This document shows positions 35,824 to 48,960 of a stretch of 64,000 bases of DNA, one piece after another (within the stretch, counting starts at the first letter, position 1; each line of letters begins with the position of its first letter). The notes beneath the pieces were generated by a model. The model saw only the letters and a program-made list of their open reading frames with translations. It ran no database searches and was not told the DNA's origin. The translations under genes were made by a program, and so were the position numbers. Location: positions 1 through 64,000 of the forward strand of contig QZCP01000231.1 in NCBI GenBank assembly GCA_003956705.1. The letters are read 5' to 3'. The stretch comes from Brevipalpus yothersi (lineage: Eukaryota > Arthropoda > Arachnida > Trombidiformes > Tenuipalpidae).

Positions 35824-38602
35824 AAATTCAAGAAGCTTGATAGAAGATGAGGATGAATGTGAGAGAGAAAGATGTGGAAATAATAATAAAGAAAAATATA
35901 GAAAGGAAAGGTTGAACAACATCCCAATCAATCAGGAATTCTGTTTCAGTATGCATGTGTGTGCATGTGTGTATGCGGCAATTTTAAGTTGATTAAATGA
36001 CCAAACTTAAAATGATGTGAAAGAGAGTGAGAAAGAAGATGCTTCAAAATGAGTAGAAGAAGAAGAGGGAAAGAAAATGAAGAAAAAAAGCCAATGTGTA
36101 TCTATATCTACTGAACAGTACACATATAAAATGCTAAAAATATTTCACTTTTCGTTCTCACTTGGGCCAGAAAAATTTTCATTTATACCCCATCATGGAC
36201 CGGCTGATCTGTGCACTTATATAATCAAAAATCAGTTATCATAAATCAAACCCCGAAAAAAAACTGGCAAAAGTAGTAGTAGTAGTAGTAGTAATGGTAA
36301 TGGTGGAAGTAAACAGATCGTCCTGCGTAACGCTTGATCAACTAATTTTCGAACAGATTAGGTCAAGATTTTTGCATTTAATCTGAACAACTTTGGCTTG
36401 CTGTCTTTTTATGTTTCTCTCTTTCTCTAACTTCCACGACTGATCACCTCTACCAGCATACCTCTTCAACACTATTACTATTACTACTACTTCACATACA
36501 CTCACACATGATCGATAACCTGAGGCACAATCTTTCTCTCTCTTTTTTGATTTTATCGCAATACTTTATGCCATTAGATGGACTCGCTGAATTTGATCCA
36601 CTTTTTTTCCAATAAACTCGCCTCTATCATTGGTCTTATACAGTAGCAGACATGGTTTAAACAGATGCCGATATGAACACACACACACACACATACACAT
36701 CGATGAATGGCTGATGATCTGAACCCGAATGGACATTTTTATAAGGCATCTCACTACTATCCGTAAAGGTGGTCCCAATTAATTAATTCCGTTCGATTGG
36801 AGGCAGAAGAGACAGACAAAAAATAAAATAGAAAGAGAGAGAGAGAGAAGAAACAAACAGTACTGTGAAAAAAATAAGGCTCATGGCTAAACTGTCGGGA
36901 TCGAAAAAATGGTAGAAGTGGAGTGAGAAAAGAAAAATTAGTTGAAATATATACATACACTTCAAACTCTGTATCATGTTAGAAGAAAAAAAAGTTAATA
37001 TGATAAACAAAAATATGATCAGCATCACATTTGAGTGAGGATAATTAGGGGGTTTCAACTCATTTGGATCATCAAGGTAATCATTTTAAAAATCTTTTTT
37101 TCTACAAATTAAAGGTAAAAGATGTGTATAGTGAGAGAACACACATGCACATTCATCCTACATTGACATCAAATTTTCGAAAACATGAAAACAAATCAAA
37201 ATCAAAGTTGACCACAAAACTTACCCTACCAAGAAATACTTTCAAGCGAGGACACATGAAGATGGTCAAACCGGCCATTCGATCCAATAACAAAGTTGCC
37301 GTACAATTAACAATTTTAAATCCAAAATCGATAATCATTTTTATCCTCCCAATTTTGTATCCAGTAGAAGAGTATAATGATCAAGCTGATGACGATGATG
37401 ATTACGATGATCCAATGAAGTAAATAATGACCACCCAATAGTAGAGGCAAAGTTTACAGTATTGGTAATGAATATGGTTCAATGATGATAATAATAATAT
37501 CACCTTTCGGTAAAGAAGATGTGATATATTAAGCCTGTCTGTTAATCATCAATCATATATTTACACACACATACACATACAGATCATCTAAACATAAAGT
37601 AAACAAGATCAATCCAATGAACGTCAAAACGTTTGAAAAATAAGAAGAAGAAGAAAAGTTTTGCCAAGTTTGAGGAAGAAAAAAGATGATGATTATGATG
37701 ATATTGATGATGATGATCTATCAAATATCAGATGAATATATATGAATATCAGGCAATCATCAGATTATACACAGTAGTAACAGGCTGGATGGATGATGAT
37801 TATGTGTGTCCAATGTCACCCTTAATTGATATTCACATTTGTGTGTCCATTCACATTATCTTCATAATCAAAACATACATTTTTTCTCAAGTGCAATCAA
37901 AGTACAAACTTATTTTCTAGGCGCCAAAAGCACATGGACAAGCTTCAAGAGGCCAATCAAACGTTTCGCGCCAAGTTTGTTGAGATATATGTCCGAATAT
38001 TTTTTATTTCCTAAAAATATTATTAATAATTTATTGGTCCTCTTCAATGATTTTTGAGTAAAATTAGGGTAAGAAAAGAAAGAAAGTCAAAAAAGAGAAA
38101 GAAAGAGCGAGAGAGAGAAGAGTAGGACTTAAAAATATGTAGAAGGGTTTCTTGAGATTTGAGAGAGAGAAAAAAAATTTGCCAAATATTTGGAGTATAT
38201 TTGGGAAAATTGGGATAAATTGAGAGAGAGAGAGAGAGAGACGAGTGTGTATGGCGGAGTAAATTAAAGATTTTCAGCTGATATTGAGGATGAAAAATTA
38301 CAAAAGAGAAATAAAATAGATGATTGAAGAAATTTTGAGTTAAATTTTGATAAAAAATTTACTTATTTTGTACCGATATTTGAAGGATAAAAAGATTTTT
38401 TCTTTCGCAATCTTGCTCTCTCATACCTTATGGAAGCTGAAGATTTGAAATTAAAAATTCTTTTCTAGAAGTAATGGCCAAATTTTAATTACACTTGATG
38501 GCTTAATTGATAAGCAAGGGTGACATTTTCTAGAATTTTTAACATTATTATCTGATTCACATTTCACAGTATCACGTTGTGATGCAATCAAATATAAGTG
38601 GG

Positions 38603-38607
<5 letters not shown>

Positions 38608-38677
<70 letters not shown>
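38608..38677. repeat. (CT)n microsatellite, left arm of an inverted pair
   Basis: A 70-base CT array separated by 24 unique bases from a 49-base GA array. The two arms are perfectly complementary over about 49 bases. Confidence 0.98.
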
Positions 38678-38679
<2 letters not shown>

Positions 38680-38699
38680 AATTAAGGTCCTGATCAGTT

Positions 38700-38701
<2 letters not shown>

Positions 38702-38750
<49 letters not shown>
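38702..38750. repeat. (AG)n microsatellite, right arm of an inverted pair
   Basis: A 49-base AG array facing the CT array at 38608-38677. The spacer is not itself repetitive. Confidence 0.98.
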
Positions 38751-38754
<4 letters not shown>

Positions 38755-39178
38755 AGTGAAGAAAGTGGCCCAAAAGGCATCAGAAATCATAAAGTTTCAT
38801 GTCCAGTGTTTCAATTTTCATTCAGGAATGAAGAAAAGACAGGAAGAGAAACATAAACTTCAGCGCACTCATACATTGCAGAACTATCAATTTCAATTAG
38901 TTCCAATATAATGAGGATGTAACTTCTTGATACACTTGCTTATAAGACTTTTAGTTTGGCTTATGAATTTTTCTTTATGCATTATTAATTTTTTCTCTCT
39001 CTCTCCTGTTTCATTTTTCCGCTTCTTATTTCTCTTTCTTTTTTTCTCTCTCTCTCTTTCTCTTACATAGCTACAAGAAATCTGTGAAGATGTAATATTT
39101 TAAATAAAAAAATTGAAATAAAATCTAATTGACTTATAGTCCAGTAGCCGCAGATTGTGATTAACTGTTTTTTTTGTT

Positions 39179-39181
<3 letters not shown>

Positions 39182-39236
<55 letters not shown>
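39182..39236. repeat. (TC)n microsatellite
   Basis: A 55-base TC array followed by a short open stretch on the plus strand (MKNECITGSGHAGHG...) that has no family resemblance. Confidence 0.98.
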
Positions 39237-39241
<5 letters not shown>

Positions 39242-41328
39242 CATTCACTATGAAAAATGAATGTATCACTGGTAGTGGTCACGCTGGCCACGGAATTAGC
39301 GAATTGCACGCAATAAGATTGTCTCCTTGGAAAAAGGAGCGCAATGAAGCTTAAAAAAATCATCGTCAACGCTGATTACTTGATTCACTTCATCTTCACA
39401 AGTTGAAGAAAGAGAGAGAGAGAGAGAGAGAGAATCATCATCATGAGTGATAAAATGAAAAACATATCTTCATGCACATCTTCATCTTCATGAAGTTCAT
39501 AAATCAATGGCTCAAGGTGGTGACATGTAAGTGGTCACTGATTTTGCCTGATTTTGGGTCTGATCGATTTGACTTGGTGACACCCATGGCTGAAAAATGT
39601 TATAGTAAGCTTATGATTCGGACAACATATTCGACTCTTTCGAAAATATCAGCGGATTAGACAGATGATATCTGGTAAAATACATTCAATCTCTTCCATA
39701 CCCGACGAATGGAATGACACATTCGGAAAAATCTTTTCCAACCGGATTTATTCATCCACATATTCTGATATTCTGATATATCAATCTTGAGATCGTTCTC
39801 TTACACACACATATATATATTAGAAAGAAAGGATAATCAGTTCTCTCTTTTTTTCTCTGTATAGTGTTGGTGAGTATCTTGAGTTGAGAGAAGAAAAATT
39901 GAATAAAAAAAATTGATTGGCTGTTTGTCACTCTTCATCCAAAAGGCATCTCAACAAGCTGTCCAGTTCATCATCATGTACTTTTTGATCCTTAATCAGA
40001 CTTTATGAGAATTTTAACTCTTTTGAGTGACATCAGATTTCTTCAGGTCTTATAAATGTATGATGACCTGGATTATAGTTGATGAGTGAAATAGGAAGAG
40101 AGAGAGAGAAAGATGGAGAAAATCCAATGATTTCATCAATTCTTTGAATTCCTGAGGAAATCTTCCAATTAAAAACGCATGATTTATGTCAGAATGGTTC
40201 CTCATCAGCTCATACTAGTCTGGTAATTGTTCTAGAATGCCATTGACCAATGCTTAGTACATAAGTTCGTATAATGCTCAACGAAGATATATACGTGTGG
40301 ATATTCAGGGTGGATTGAAAGTTTATACATGTTGATAAGAATTTAAATACTCATCAGATAAAACAGTGTAGCTCTGGTCAAGCTACGACCAATCTGATTT
40401 ACCTGATCTGTGGAATTTTCATTACTTCCAATCAATACGCATAAACTCTGCCAGCCTCCCATGCAGACACGTGGAGATTTTCCATGGAAAAATCATGAAA
40501 ACTTTAATTCACAGAATTGGAGGAAAAAAAATCTTTCTTTTTTGACAAATAAGTGATGATTGATCTTTCTTTCGAGGGTTGTCTCAATTTAAATTGATTG
40601 AACAACTTAAATATTCAAAGCTCATTGTAACATTGTTTTTTTCCTTCTCACTTTTTTTGCCCACATTATCCGAATGTAATCTTATCTGATTCAATTATAT
40701 ATATATATATCTGATCGCCTCAATATAAACGGAATGCGGATGAATTAATGATAATTTGGAGACAAAAAAATCGTTCGACTGGAAGCGATTCCATGCAAGG
40801 TAATCGTCACCATGAATGTATCTAACTTATCACCCGTAACTAATGGACTGGTGTGATGATATAAGGCTAACTGATGGTGAACAAATTGAGCTCGACATGG
40901 ACAGAGGAAAGGAGAGAGAAATTTTTTCTTCATCTTTTTCTTCTCCATCTTCTTTCCAATCACCATCAACAGTAGGAACATAATCATATCAAGATGATCA
41001 ACAAGACTTCTGTCTTTTGCACACCATGATATATATAGAGAGAGAATTCTAAAAGTTCTAAAAGAAAAATAATCAATAATAATAAAAATGATTTCAAATT
41101 TTGTAGAAAAAAAATCCTTCCCATTTATAAATATTCAAAATTATTTGAGTGGCCAGCAAAAATTAAAAGGTCTTCAAGTCAGTCAAGATCATTTATTGAT
41201 ATATCTCGAGATATGAGAAGATATGAATCAATATCAGCTCATCATCAGAATCTCTCTTACAGATGATGATGATAATCTCTGACCAAACCAATAAAAGGTA
41301 AAAAAGATTTTCTCTTCTCTTCTTTTTC

Positions 41329-41331
<3 letters not shown>

Positions 41332-41380
<49 letters not shown>
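41332..41380. repeat. (TC)n microsatellite abutting the gap
   Basis: A TC array that runs directly into unresolved bases. The same repeat in the same orientation resumes on the other side. Confidence 0.98.
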
Positions 41381-41969
41381 NNNNNNNNNNNNNNNNNNNN
41401 NNNNNNNNNNNNNNNNNNNNNNNNNNNNNNNNNNNNNNNNNNNNNNNNNNNNNNNNNNNNNNNNNNNNNNNNNNNNNNNNNNNNNNNNNNNNNNNNNNNN
41501 NNNNNNNNNNNNNNNNNNNNNNNNNNNNNNNNNNNNNNNNNNNNNNNNNNNNNNNNNNNNNNNNNNNNNNNNNNNNNNNNNNNNNNNNNNNNNNNNNNNN
41601 NNNNNNNNNNNNNNNNNNNNNNNNNNNNNNNNNNNNNNNNNNNNNNNNNNNNNNNNNNNNNNNNNNNNNNNNNNNNNNNNNNNNNNNNNNNNNNNNNNNN
41701 NNNNNNNNNNNNNNNNNNNNNNNNNNNNNNNNNNNNNNNNNNNNNNNNNNNNNNNNNNNNNNNNNNNNNNNNNNNNNNNNNNNNNNNNNNNNNNNNNNNN
41801 NNNNNNNNNNNNNNNNNNNNNNNNNNNNNNNNNNNNNNNNNNNNNNNNNNNNNNNNNNNNNNNNNNNNNNNNNNNNNNNNNNNNNNNNNNNNNNNNNNNN
41901 NNNNNNNNNNNNNNNNNNNNNNNNNNNNNNNNNNNNNNNNNNNNNNNNNNNNNNNNNNNNNNNNNNNNN
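41381..41969. other. Assembly gap (589 N)
   Basis: A run of 589 unknown bases bounded on both sides by CT repeat. The likely cause is failure to resolve a long microsatellite; the true length may differ. Confidence 0.99.

Positions 41970-42054
<85 letters not shown>
41970..42054. repeat. (CT)n microsatellite abutting the gap
   Basis: An 85-base CT array, the longest uninterrupted one visible in the window. It continues the array on the left of the gap. Confidence 0.98.
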
Positions 42055-42060
<6 letters not shown>

Positions 42061-43282
42061 CCTCTCTTATTCCTCATCTTTCTTCAATTGCCACTTTAGT
42101 TAAATCACTTCACATTCGTGGTCAAGCCACTTTTCCGATGCTTAGACATTCCCTTACTTTGATATTCTGAATCTCTTTTAGTCCCGATTAACATGCTGGC
42201 ACTCACTTACCATGCTACTTACTTTTTGAGTGAAAATCTCTTGTGAATCCGATAGTGTATATGTATGCTGCATAATTATCATGATAACATTGATGCCAGA
42301 TATCTAACCAAATTAAAACATAGTCATAAAACAAAGCAACAGGTAAACATGATTCAGATAGGCTTGCTGGTAGAGAGGGAGGAAGGAAGGGAAAGAGAGA
42401 GAGAGAGAGAAAAAAGATTATCTAATCACGATCAAGTGGAGCTTTGAATTTGATTAAATCAAGTGATCAAGAGTGTGTATGTGTATATGTGTGTATTGAG
42501 GATTTAAATTTGAATTCGCGTAACTTTAATACACTCATCTCGACAAGTTGGATACAGTTATATTGAACGACCAACTTGATTCGAGATCAAATAGATGCCA
42601 GTCATTAGAACTCAATTAAGTTACATAATTTAAGTAAATCTCTTTTCCTTTTCCCAATTCCCTGAAAGAAGAATATATTTTCACACTTGATTTCCTATTA
42701 TCATTATTATTATTATACTTTTCTTCTTCGAATTACGCAATCTTTACGGTTACGAAACGAAAAAAAAGATTTCGAAATATTAAAATAAGCTGAGCCTCCA
42801 TAAGTTTATGCCAGTTAATTATTCGAATTTATTCTTGCCAAAAAAATGGAATAATTTCAAGTAAATACCTCGACTTTCCATACTTCAACATCGCGCCTCA
42901 TCACGCCGTCAAGAGAGAAAGAAGGCCTAAAAGTGGTATTTGATAAAATCTTGAATATTTTTCTCATAATCATATTGAAAAAAAACAGTTCCTCTCTCTC
43001 TCTCATCTTCTCTGAATGGGTCCATCCTTTAACACCCAGTCACTTTATTTTTGATTCTGACCATTGATGAAACCAGTCTCTCTCTCTCTTTCCTCTCATC
43101 TTTTTTTGTTACTTTTCTGCTTATCTTTTTCTCACCCTTTCTTTTTTCATTTCATTGCTTTCAATCTTCTTCTTTCCAATTCACCAAAGTCTATCTCTCT
43201 TTTACTTAACCAATGATTCCAATTAATTTTTCAAATGCAAATGCTACCTTTCGGGTGATGAAGACCCATTCAGCATTTGGAA

Positions 43283-43284
<2 letters not shown>

Positions 43285-43328
<44 letters not shown>
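43285..43328. repeat. (GA)n microsatellite
   Basis: A 44-base GA array with a complementary CT array 116 bases downstream. Confidence 0.98.
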
Positions 43329-43333
<5 letters not shown>

Positions 43334-43443
43334 ATGGAAAATATAAGATAAAAGTAGCGAAAAAATAAATCGATGATCCGAAAGAGTGATTAACTATTTT
43401 ACTTCTCTCTTCATCATCATGAAATCGGATTTTCTTCGCTATG

Positions 43444-43444
<1 letters not shown>

Positions 43445-43482
<38 letters not shown>
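43445..43482. repeat. (CT)n microsatellite
   Basis: A 38-base CT array that faces the GA array at 43285-43328. Confidence 0.98.
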
Positions 43483-43486
<4 letters not shown>

Positions 43487-43833
43487 TTGGAAAAGAAGAA
43501 GATGAAAAAGTGTATCTATAAATGAGAGAAAGATGAGGGAAGATGAAGCAAAAATCTTCTCTCTTCCGGAAGCTGGAGAAGAATAAAATGTCCACTATTT
43601 GTTTGGCCTCTTTTCAGTCAAATGAATAAATAAATTGAAACTAATTTGAGAAACTCTAAACTTGATAATAAGAAAGAGGGAGAGAAATAAAAAGATATAT
43701 AGAGAGATGATCCATGTTGGCTGATGATAATCGTTCTTCAAAATCGTTACCTAAGTTTGTCAAGTGTCGTTGATTATGGTGACCTGATGGACGACATCAT
43801 CAGATAGGGCCTCAAATCTTTTGCCTCTTTTTT

Positions 43834-43835
<2 letters not shown>

Positions 43836-43874
<39 letters not shown>
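43836..43874. repeat. (TC)n microsatellite
   Basis: A 39-base TC array in intergenic DNA. Confidence 0.98.
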
Positions 43875-43877
<3 letters not shown>

Positions 43878-44613
43878 GAAAATCAAAGTGGAAATAGAGA
43901 TGAGTTGATGATGCTTAGCTCAAATGATATTGATCTGTGAGCCTTAATCATTCACTCACTTACTTACACATCAAAATCAAACTTTGTATACAAGTCAGCA
44001 CAGGCAACAATTAAGACTGCTGATGATGATCAGAGCAAAAGTCTTGTTATAACACTCTTAATCAACTGGTTACGTACCAGGAATATTCTATCCATGTTTT
44101 AACATTGGCAACATCATCATGTGCGAGAAGGAGAGAAAGAATCTCATGGACATACATTGCATCGCTTCTGATGCTGTTGATCTTACTATAATATATGAGG
44201 TCGAGAATGTGGTTAGACAAGATGAGGCCATAGAACATGATGAAAAAAGAGTAAATCAGAGAGAGAGAGAGAGGAAAAGAATTTAGGTGATGAGTGAAGT
44301 AAAAGATTGAAAGATGATGGACCTGAGATCATCTAATTCTTTACCGATTGATGATAAGATATAACCGGTGTGCAATAGATGTGAGTATACTCGATTCCTG
44401 TAACTGGCCGATTACATGAGTCTAAAATCGGATAGATTGAAATGTGAGAGGAAGATATCCACTCGTAAAGCCGAACGTTGGCCTGAAAGAGGGACATGAG
44501 AGAGAGAGAGGATCATCATGAGAAGAGAGAGAGAGAGAGATGGAAAAGAGAGAAGTATTCAGTGTCCAAGGGATGGAGGATGGAGAATACAGATAAATTG
44601 TGTATAAATGCAT

Positions 44614-44636
44614 ACACACACACACACACACACACA
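44614..44636. repeat. (AC)n microsatellite
   Basis: A 23-base AC array, one of the few CA-type arrays in the window. Confidence 0.95.
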
Positions 44637-45061
44637 AATACATCAAAATGAACTGAACTGGTTAACTTTCATACGAGTAATTATAGCATCGAATGATCAT
44701 GATAAACTCATCTTATACAATTCTGAATTCATGTCAAAACAATTGCCATGGCATTCAATCAAACTAATTCATGATCACAGGCCACTGGGCGATGAACATG
44801 GCCACCAGGTAAGCGAGCAGTATAATTTTTGCCGCTTCTCACATGTACAGCGTTTCCAAAATTGCGCTGGATTGATCCTCTGGATGCTGGATGCTGGATG
44901 AGGCTGTAGAATGAAATATTTTTTCACATTCGGTTAAGATGGATGGGATTGAATATCAGTTCTTGATGAAAAAAAAGAGTCATTGCAAAGTAAAGAGTCA
45001 AGAGAATATCAATCAGAGGAGTGAATTGAACAAATGAGAAGTACAAGATGATATTAAGGAG

Positions 45062-45064
<3 letters not shown>

Positions 45065-45122
<58 letters not shown>
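45065..45122. repeat. (GA)n microsatellite
   Basis: A 58-base GA array. Confidence 0.98.
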
Positions 45123-45125
<3 letters not shown>

Positions 45126-45607
45126 ATTTTCTTTTAGGTTTCGATAAAAATTTTTCTGCTCCATGAAATATTTCGTCGTGGGAAGATTGTGATAATGAAA
45201 CATGATGGACCAAAAGAGTTAAAACCAATTCTTGCTACTACTACTACATCTTTTCTTCTTTATTTTCATTTGCTCATTCAACCCATCACTTGACTCCAGT
45301 CTCCTCTGATATGATCCTTTTTCTCTCTCGATGATCACATGGTGCCATCATATTATCATAATCGAAATGTTTGGGTAAAAATTTGCCAAGATAATGACAA
45401 AAAGGTGACCATAAGGAAGACATATTGACAAAATGAATAGATAGCAGTGTCAAGTAATACATGAAACGGAAAGAAGATGGAGAGTAGAGATCATCATTGA
45501 CATGGCTGAATGTATATATGCACATTATCATGATTTTCAATCGAAAACTAGCAAATTGATCCATGTAGTAAGAGAGGGAGAAAGAGAGATATCAGATTCA
45601 TGAGCGA

Positions 45608-45614
<7 letters not shown>

Positions 45615-45687
<73 letters not shown>
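45615..45687. repeat. (AG)n microsatellite
   Basis: A 73-base AG array flanked by GAAA variants. Confidence 0.98.
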
Positions 45688-45691
<4 letters not shown>

Positions 45692-46284
45692 AAAGTACAT
45701 GATTTCAATGACAGCACAGTGGAATTTTAGATGGAAGCCCAAGGTGGGTGAGAAGAAGAAAGATTTGAAGTGAAAATTGAAAGAGAAAGAGAGAGGTAAA
45801 AGCTCGACAGAGCAGAAGGAAAAGAAGCAACTTACCAATTGGAGATCTCAAGATTTATGATTAAGACATTTTCTTCGAGAATGGTACATAAGGTGGGGAG
45901 AGAAGAGTGAAATTCTTGTATCAATTCCTTTGGCGAAACTATCTCTTCTTTTTTTTCTTCTTCTTCTCCATCTTCTTCTTATAACTTTGGCAGCTTCTCT
46001 TATTTCTATATGGTTTTCATTATTTTTATACTTTTATTTCATCCCTTGCTCTCTCTCTCATCCGCTCCTTAATTTTTGTTTTCTTATTAGTTTTGAATGT
46101 GTGTGTGTGACTCTCTTTCTCTCATATAAAGTAATCATGATACTCTTTTTTTATTTCCTCTCTCTCTCTTCCCCCGCTCATAAGGCCATATCTCTCAGCA
46201 ATCTTCCTTTACTTAGGAGAATCGCTTTTAATGCTAGTGAATGTCAGGCCAACCAGGTAGGAGTCCCGAAAGAGCTGGCTAGAT

Positions 46285-46286
<2 letters not shown>

Positions 46287-46347
<61 letters not shown>
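46287..46347. repeat. (AG)n microsatellite
   Basis: A 61-base AG array. Confidence 0.98.
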
Positions 46348-46350
<3 letters not shown>

Positions 46351-46535
46351 GATATCAAACCACATGATTTAGTGTTCATCGTTTGTCTAATCCTGGTAGA
46401 AAAATATACCCCAATGATCATCATGATTTTTCAAAAAAGATTATGCGAAGAAAAGTATTTTCTCTCTCTCTTCAATGGCGTGCCATTAAATACCGATTCC
46501 AATCAACAGATTTTACCCAGAATTTAGAGACCGAA

Positions 46536-46540
<5 letters not shown>

Positions 46541-46581
<41 letters not shown>
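46541..46581. repeat. (AG)n microsatellite
   Basis: A 41-base AG array about 190 bases from the preceding array, in the same orientation. Confidence 0.98.
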
Positions 46582-46584
<3 letters not shown>

Positions 46585-48591
46585 CTGATCATGATGATGA
46601 TAGATCTGGATGAATGTATTACATCAAAAAAATTTAACCAACGAATCAATCCTCATTTCTTAATCAGGATTAGTGTGCATCATCTATTCTGATGATCTGA
46701 AATCTTATATTTATACACATCGAACAGGTCAATCAAGCAATTTGAATTGCGAAACTATCAACTCTGTCAAGCATTCTGGAATCCTGATGCTGGATGGTCA
46801 CATCAACCAAGACCGATTCCCTTGTCACTTTGAACACACACAACGTACGTATATATATACATTATCGGTGACGATTCGGTGGCTTCTCAACATACTCAAC
46901 ATACTCTCACTACCATGTACATGATGCTCCTCTTCATCTGCAACATTTGAGAGAGATTAATTTTCAAGATTTCGATTGTAAAATGTCCGTCATACTAATC
47001 AGCGCGCATTCATGATTCGTGTTCTTCAAATCATCACCGTTCAAAAAATATGCTCTCACAACCAATAGCCACAAAAAAATATATATATCAGTTAAGAAGA
47101 GAAATCATCTCTCAAATAGTCGGCTTCTCGGATTAGATCATCTCTCAAATTCGCGTTCCTGCTTATCCGCTCGATTTGTTTTCACTAGCCCAAGGCGATA
47201 TTAAGCTTTAGTAAGCGATAACGATTAAAAAACATACACACATACACACATACACACAAAGAGGTATCAGAAATAAATGATTATACATGAATGATTATGA
47301 ACACAGTATGTATAGATATATTAATTAATTAATTTCAAATTGTTGATCAACTGATTATCCTGGGTTACATACATGGCACCAGTTGATATGATGTGTGTGA
47401 GTGAGAGCATCAATTGGCTCCTCTCGTAAGGAAGTGAAAAAGATCTCTGTGGTGTATTATAATTATGATGAGAACAAAAGTCAATTGGTACATGAGAATA
47501 GAATGTGAACATCTTAAGCTTTCTCTCTATCTTTTTTTACATTATATCTCCAGTATATAATATGTACACATACACACACATCAAACACACGTGTAAGTAT
47601 ATGATAAAAGGGATGCATTTTTTTCTTCTTCTTCTTGGAGGATCTTACATCGGAGGGAAGTTAATATATAAGTTGATTAATTCACCGCGATTTGAGGTGA
47701 ATCTGACTAAACATCTAATGGACTCATATTGAATGGAAGTGGATGTAGATGGATGGATGGATGTGTGTGTTTGTGTATTACAGCTTCTCATTTCCGATCT
47801 TTCTCATCGATCTAAAATAGAGGCAAAAAAAGATTGATGATTCTTCTTCTCTCTCTTTCTCTCTTCTTTTTTCCCAAAATAAGGTAAATTAACAAGTTTT
47901 AACATTCATAGTTTGGCTCCACTTGTTTGCTGGTTGTTTGATTTCTCGCTCTTTTCCACAATAAGTATGTATTATATACACCAATATTATTACTATTATC
48001 AGCTACTACACTGTACTAATGTACTAATATTTTCATTATCTTTACAAAAAGCTCATCAAAAATGATTTACCAAAATATTGGAGAGAAACAGAATGAAGGC
48101 AAAGGGGTGAGGAAGATGGAAAGAAAAAGAAGCGAGAAAAAAAAGATGGCGATAGATGGATGCCGCCTGATTAATTGATTTTAGATCTGCTCAATTTTGG
48201 CTATTCATTATAATGTATACATGCATGTTTATGTGTGTGTAATGATATTCTTCAAATATGAAGAATAATCAAAAAGAAAAGAATGGATAGAAAGGCTGAA
48301 TAAGAGAGGAAGAGAGTTGAGACATTAGCATGGGAAAAGATTGAAGGGAAAGTAGTGGTCACCTTCGATTGGTGTTGATGAACATTGAGAAAAGAGATGC
48401 TGAAGGTGATCCGAAAAAGCTATCCGATCAGTAGCAAAAACAACAAGATCACCGCCATCATGATAGAAATTGAGGATTGAGCGATAGATGTGAGGGAAGG
48501 CACTTTGAGTAATTAGGAGCATCTTTGATTGGAAACTTTAAGCCTCCTCAGTTACAGACAGGCATATTTTGTGTGTGTGTGTGTGTAAATT

Positions 48592-48597
<6 letters not shown>

Positions 48598-48636
<39 letters not shown>
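48598..48636. repeat. (AG)n microsatellite
   Basis: A 39-base AG array, preceded by a short GT run at 48571-48586. It probably lies in or near the XPNPEP1 3' UTR. Confidence 0.97.
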
Positions 48637-48639
<3 letters not shown>

Positions 48640-48960
48640 GGAAAATAAAAAAAAGTGTATATAAATTCTCATGAACAGATAAGCAATTGGTAGGGAAAGG
48701 ATACTCGGTATATAATGCACTTGAGAATGGATGTACTGATATGGCTGAGGTTCGATTCATTTTTTTGGACAAGATAAATTGTTGGTATAGTAGTAGCGGT
48801 CTATATAGCCTTTGGACGGTATGTTTGAAGAAGATGAGGGAAACAGGAGGAGAGAGAGGAAGATGGAGAGAGAAGGTGAGCAAAAATCGTGAGCATGAAA
48901 TGAGAGAAAAAGAGAGAGAGCCTCCGTTTTGAATGAATTGACTTTTGGTTGACAAAATGT

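Larger units (their letters stand above)
35689..41380. other. Low-complexity region, upstream exons of the coiled-coil gene not found
   Basis: Mostly GA/CT tracts, GAT/ATG trinucleotide runs and AT-rich DNA. A plus-strand frame at 37064-37423 and others contain many Lys, Asn and Ile codons as expected of AT-rich non-coding DNA. The missing 5' exons of the minus-strand coiled-coil gene may be here or beyond the gap, but no candidate was strong enough to list. Confidence 0.5.
42055..48960. other. Microsatellite-rich region downstream of XPNPEP1
   Basis: Holds seven GA/CT arrays of 38 bases or more, a CA array and many short simple repeats. The part just below 48960 must contain the XPNPEP1 3' UTR. 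One minus-strand frame (48325-48522, including YHDGGDLVVFATDRIAFSDH) looks less repetitive than its surroundings but has no clear splice acceptor or family. No other gene is supported. Confidence 0.5.

Noticed and set aside
37064..37423. 119-codon plus-strand frame ending in an acidic Asp run
   Set aside because: Lys/Asn/Ile-rich reading typical of AT-rich DNA, with the Asp run coming from a GAT repeat; no domain or splice evidence.
41193..42077. 294-codon minus-strand open frame
   Set aside because: It consists of Arg-Glu repeats from the CT array plus unknown residues across the assembly gap, so it is an artefact.
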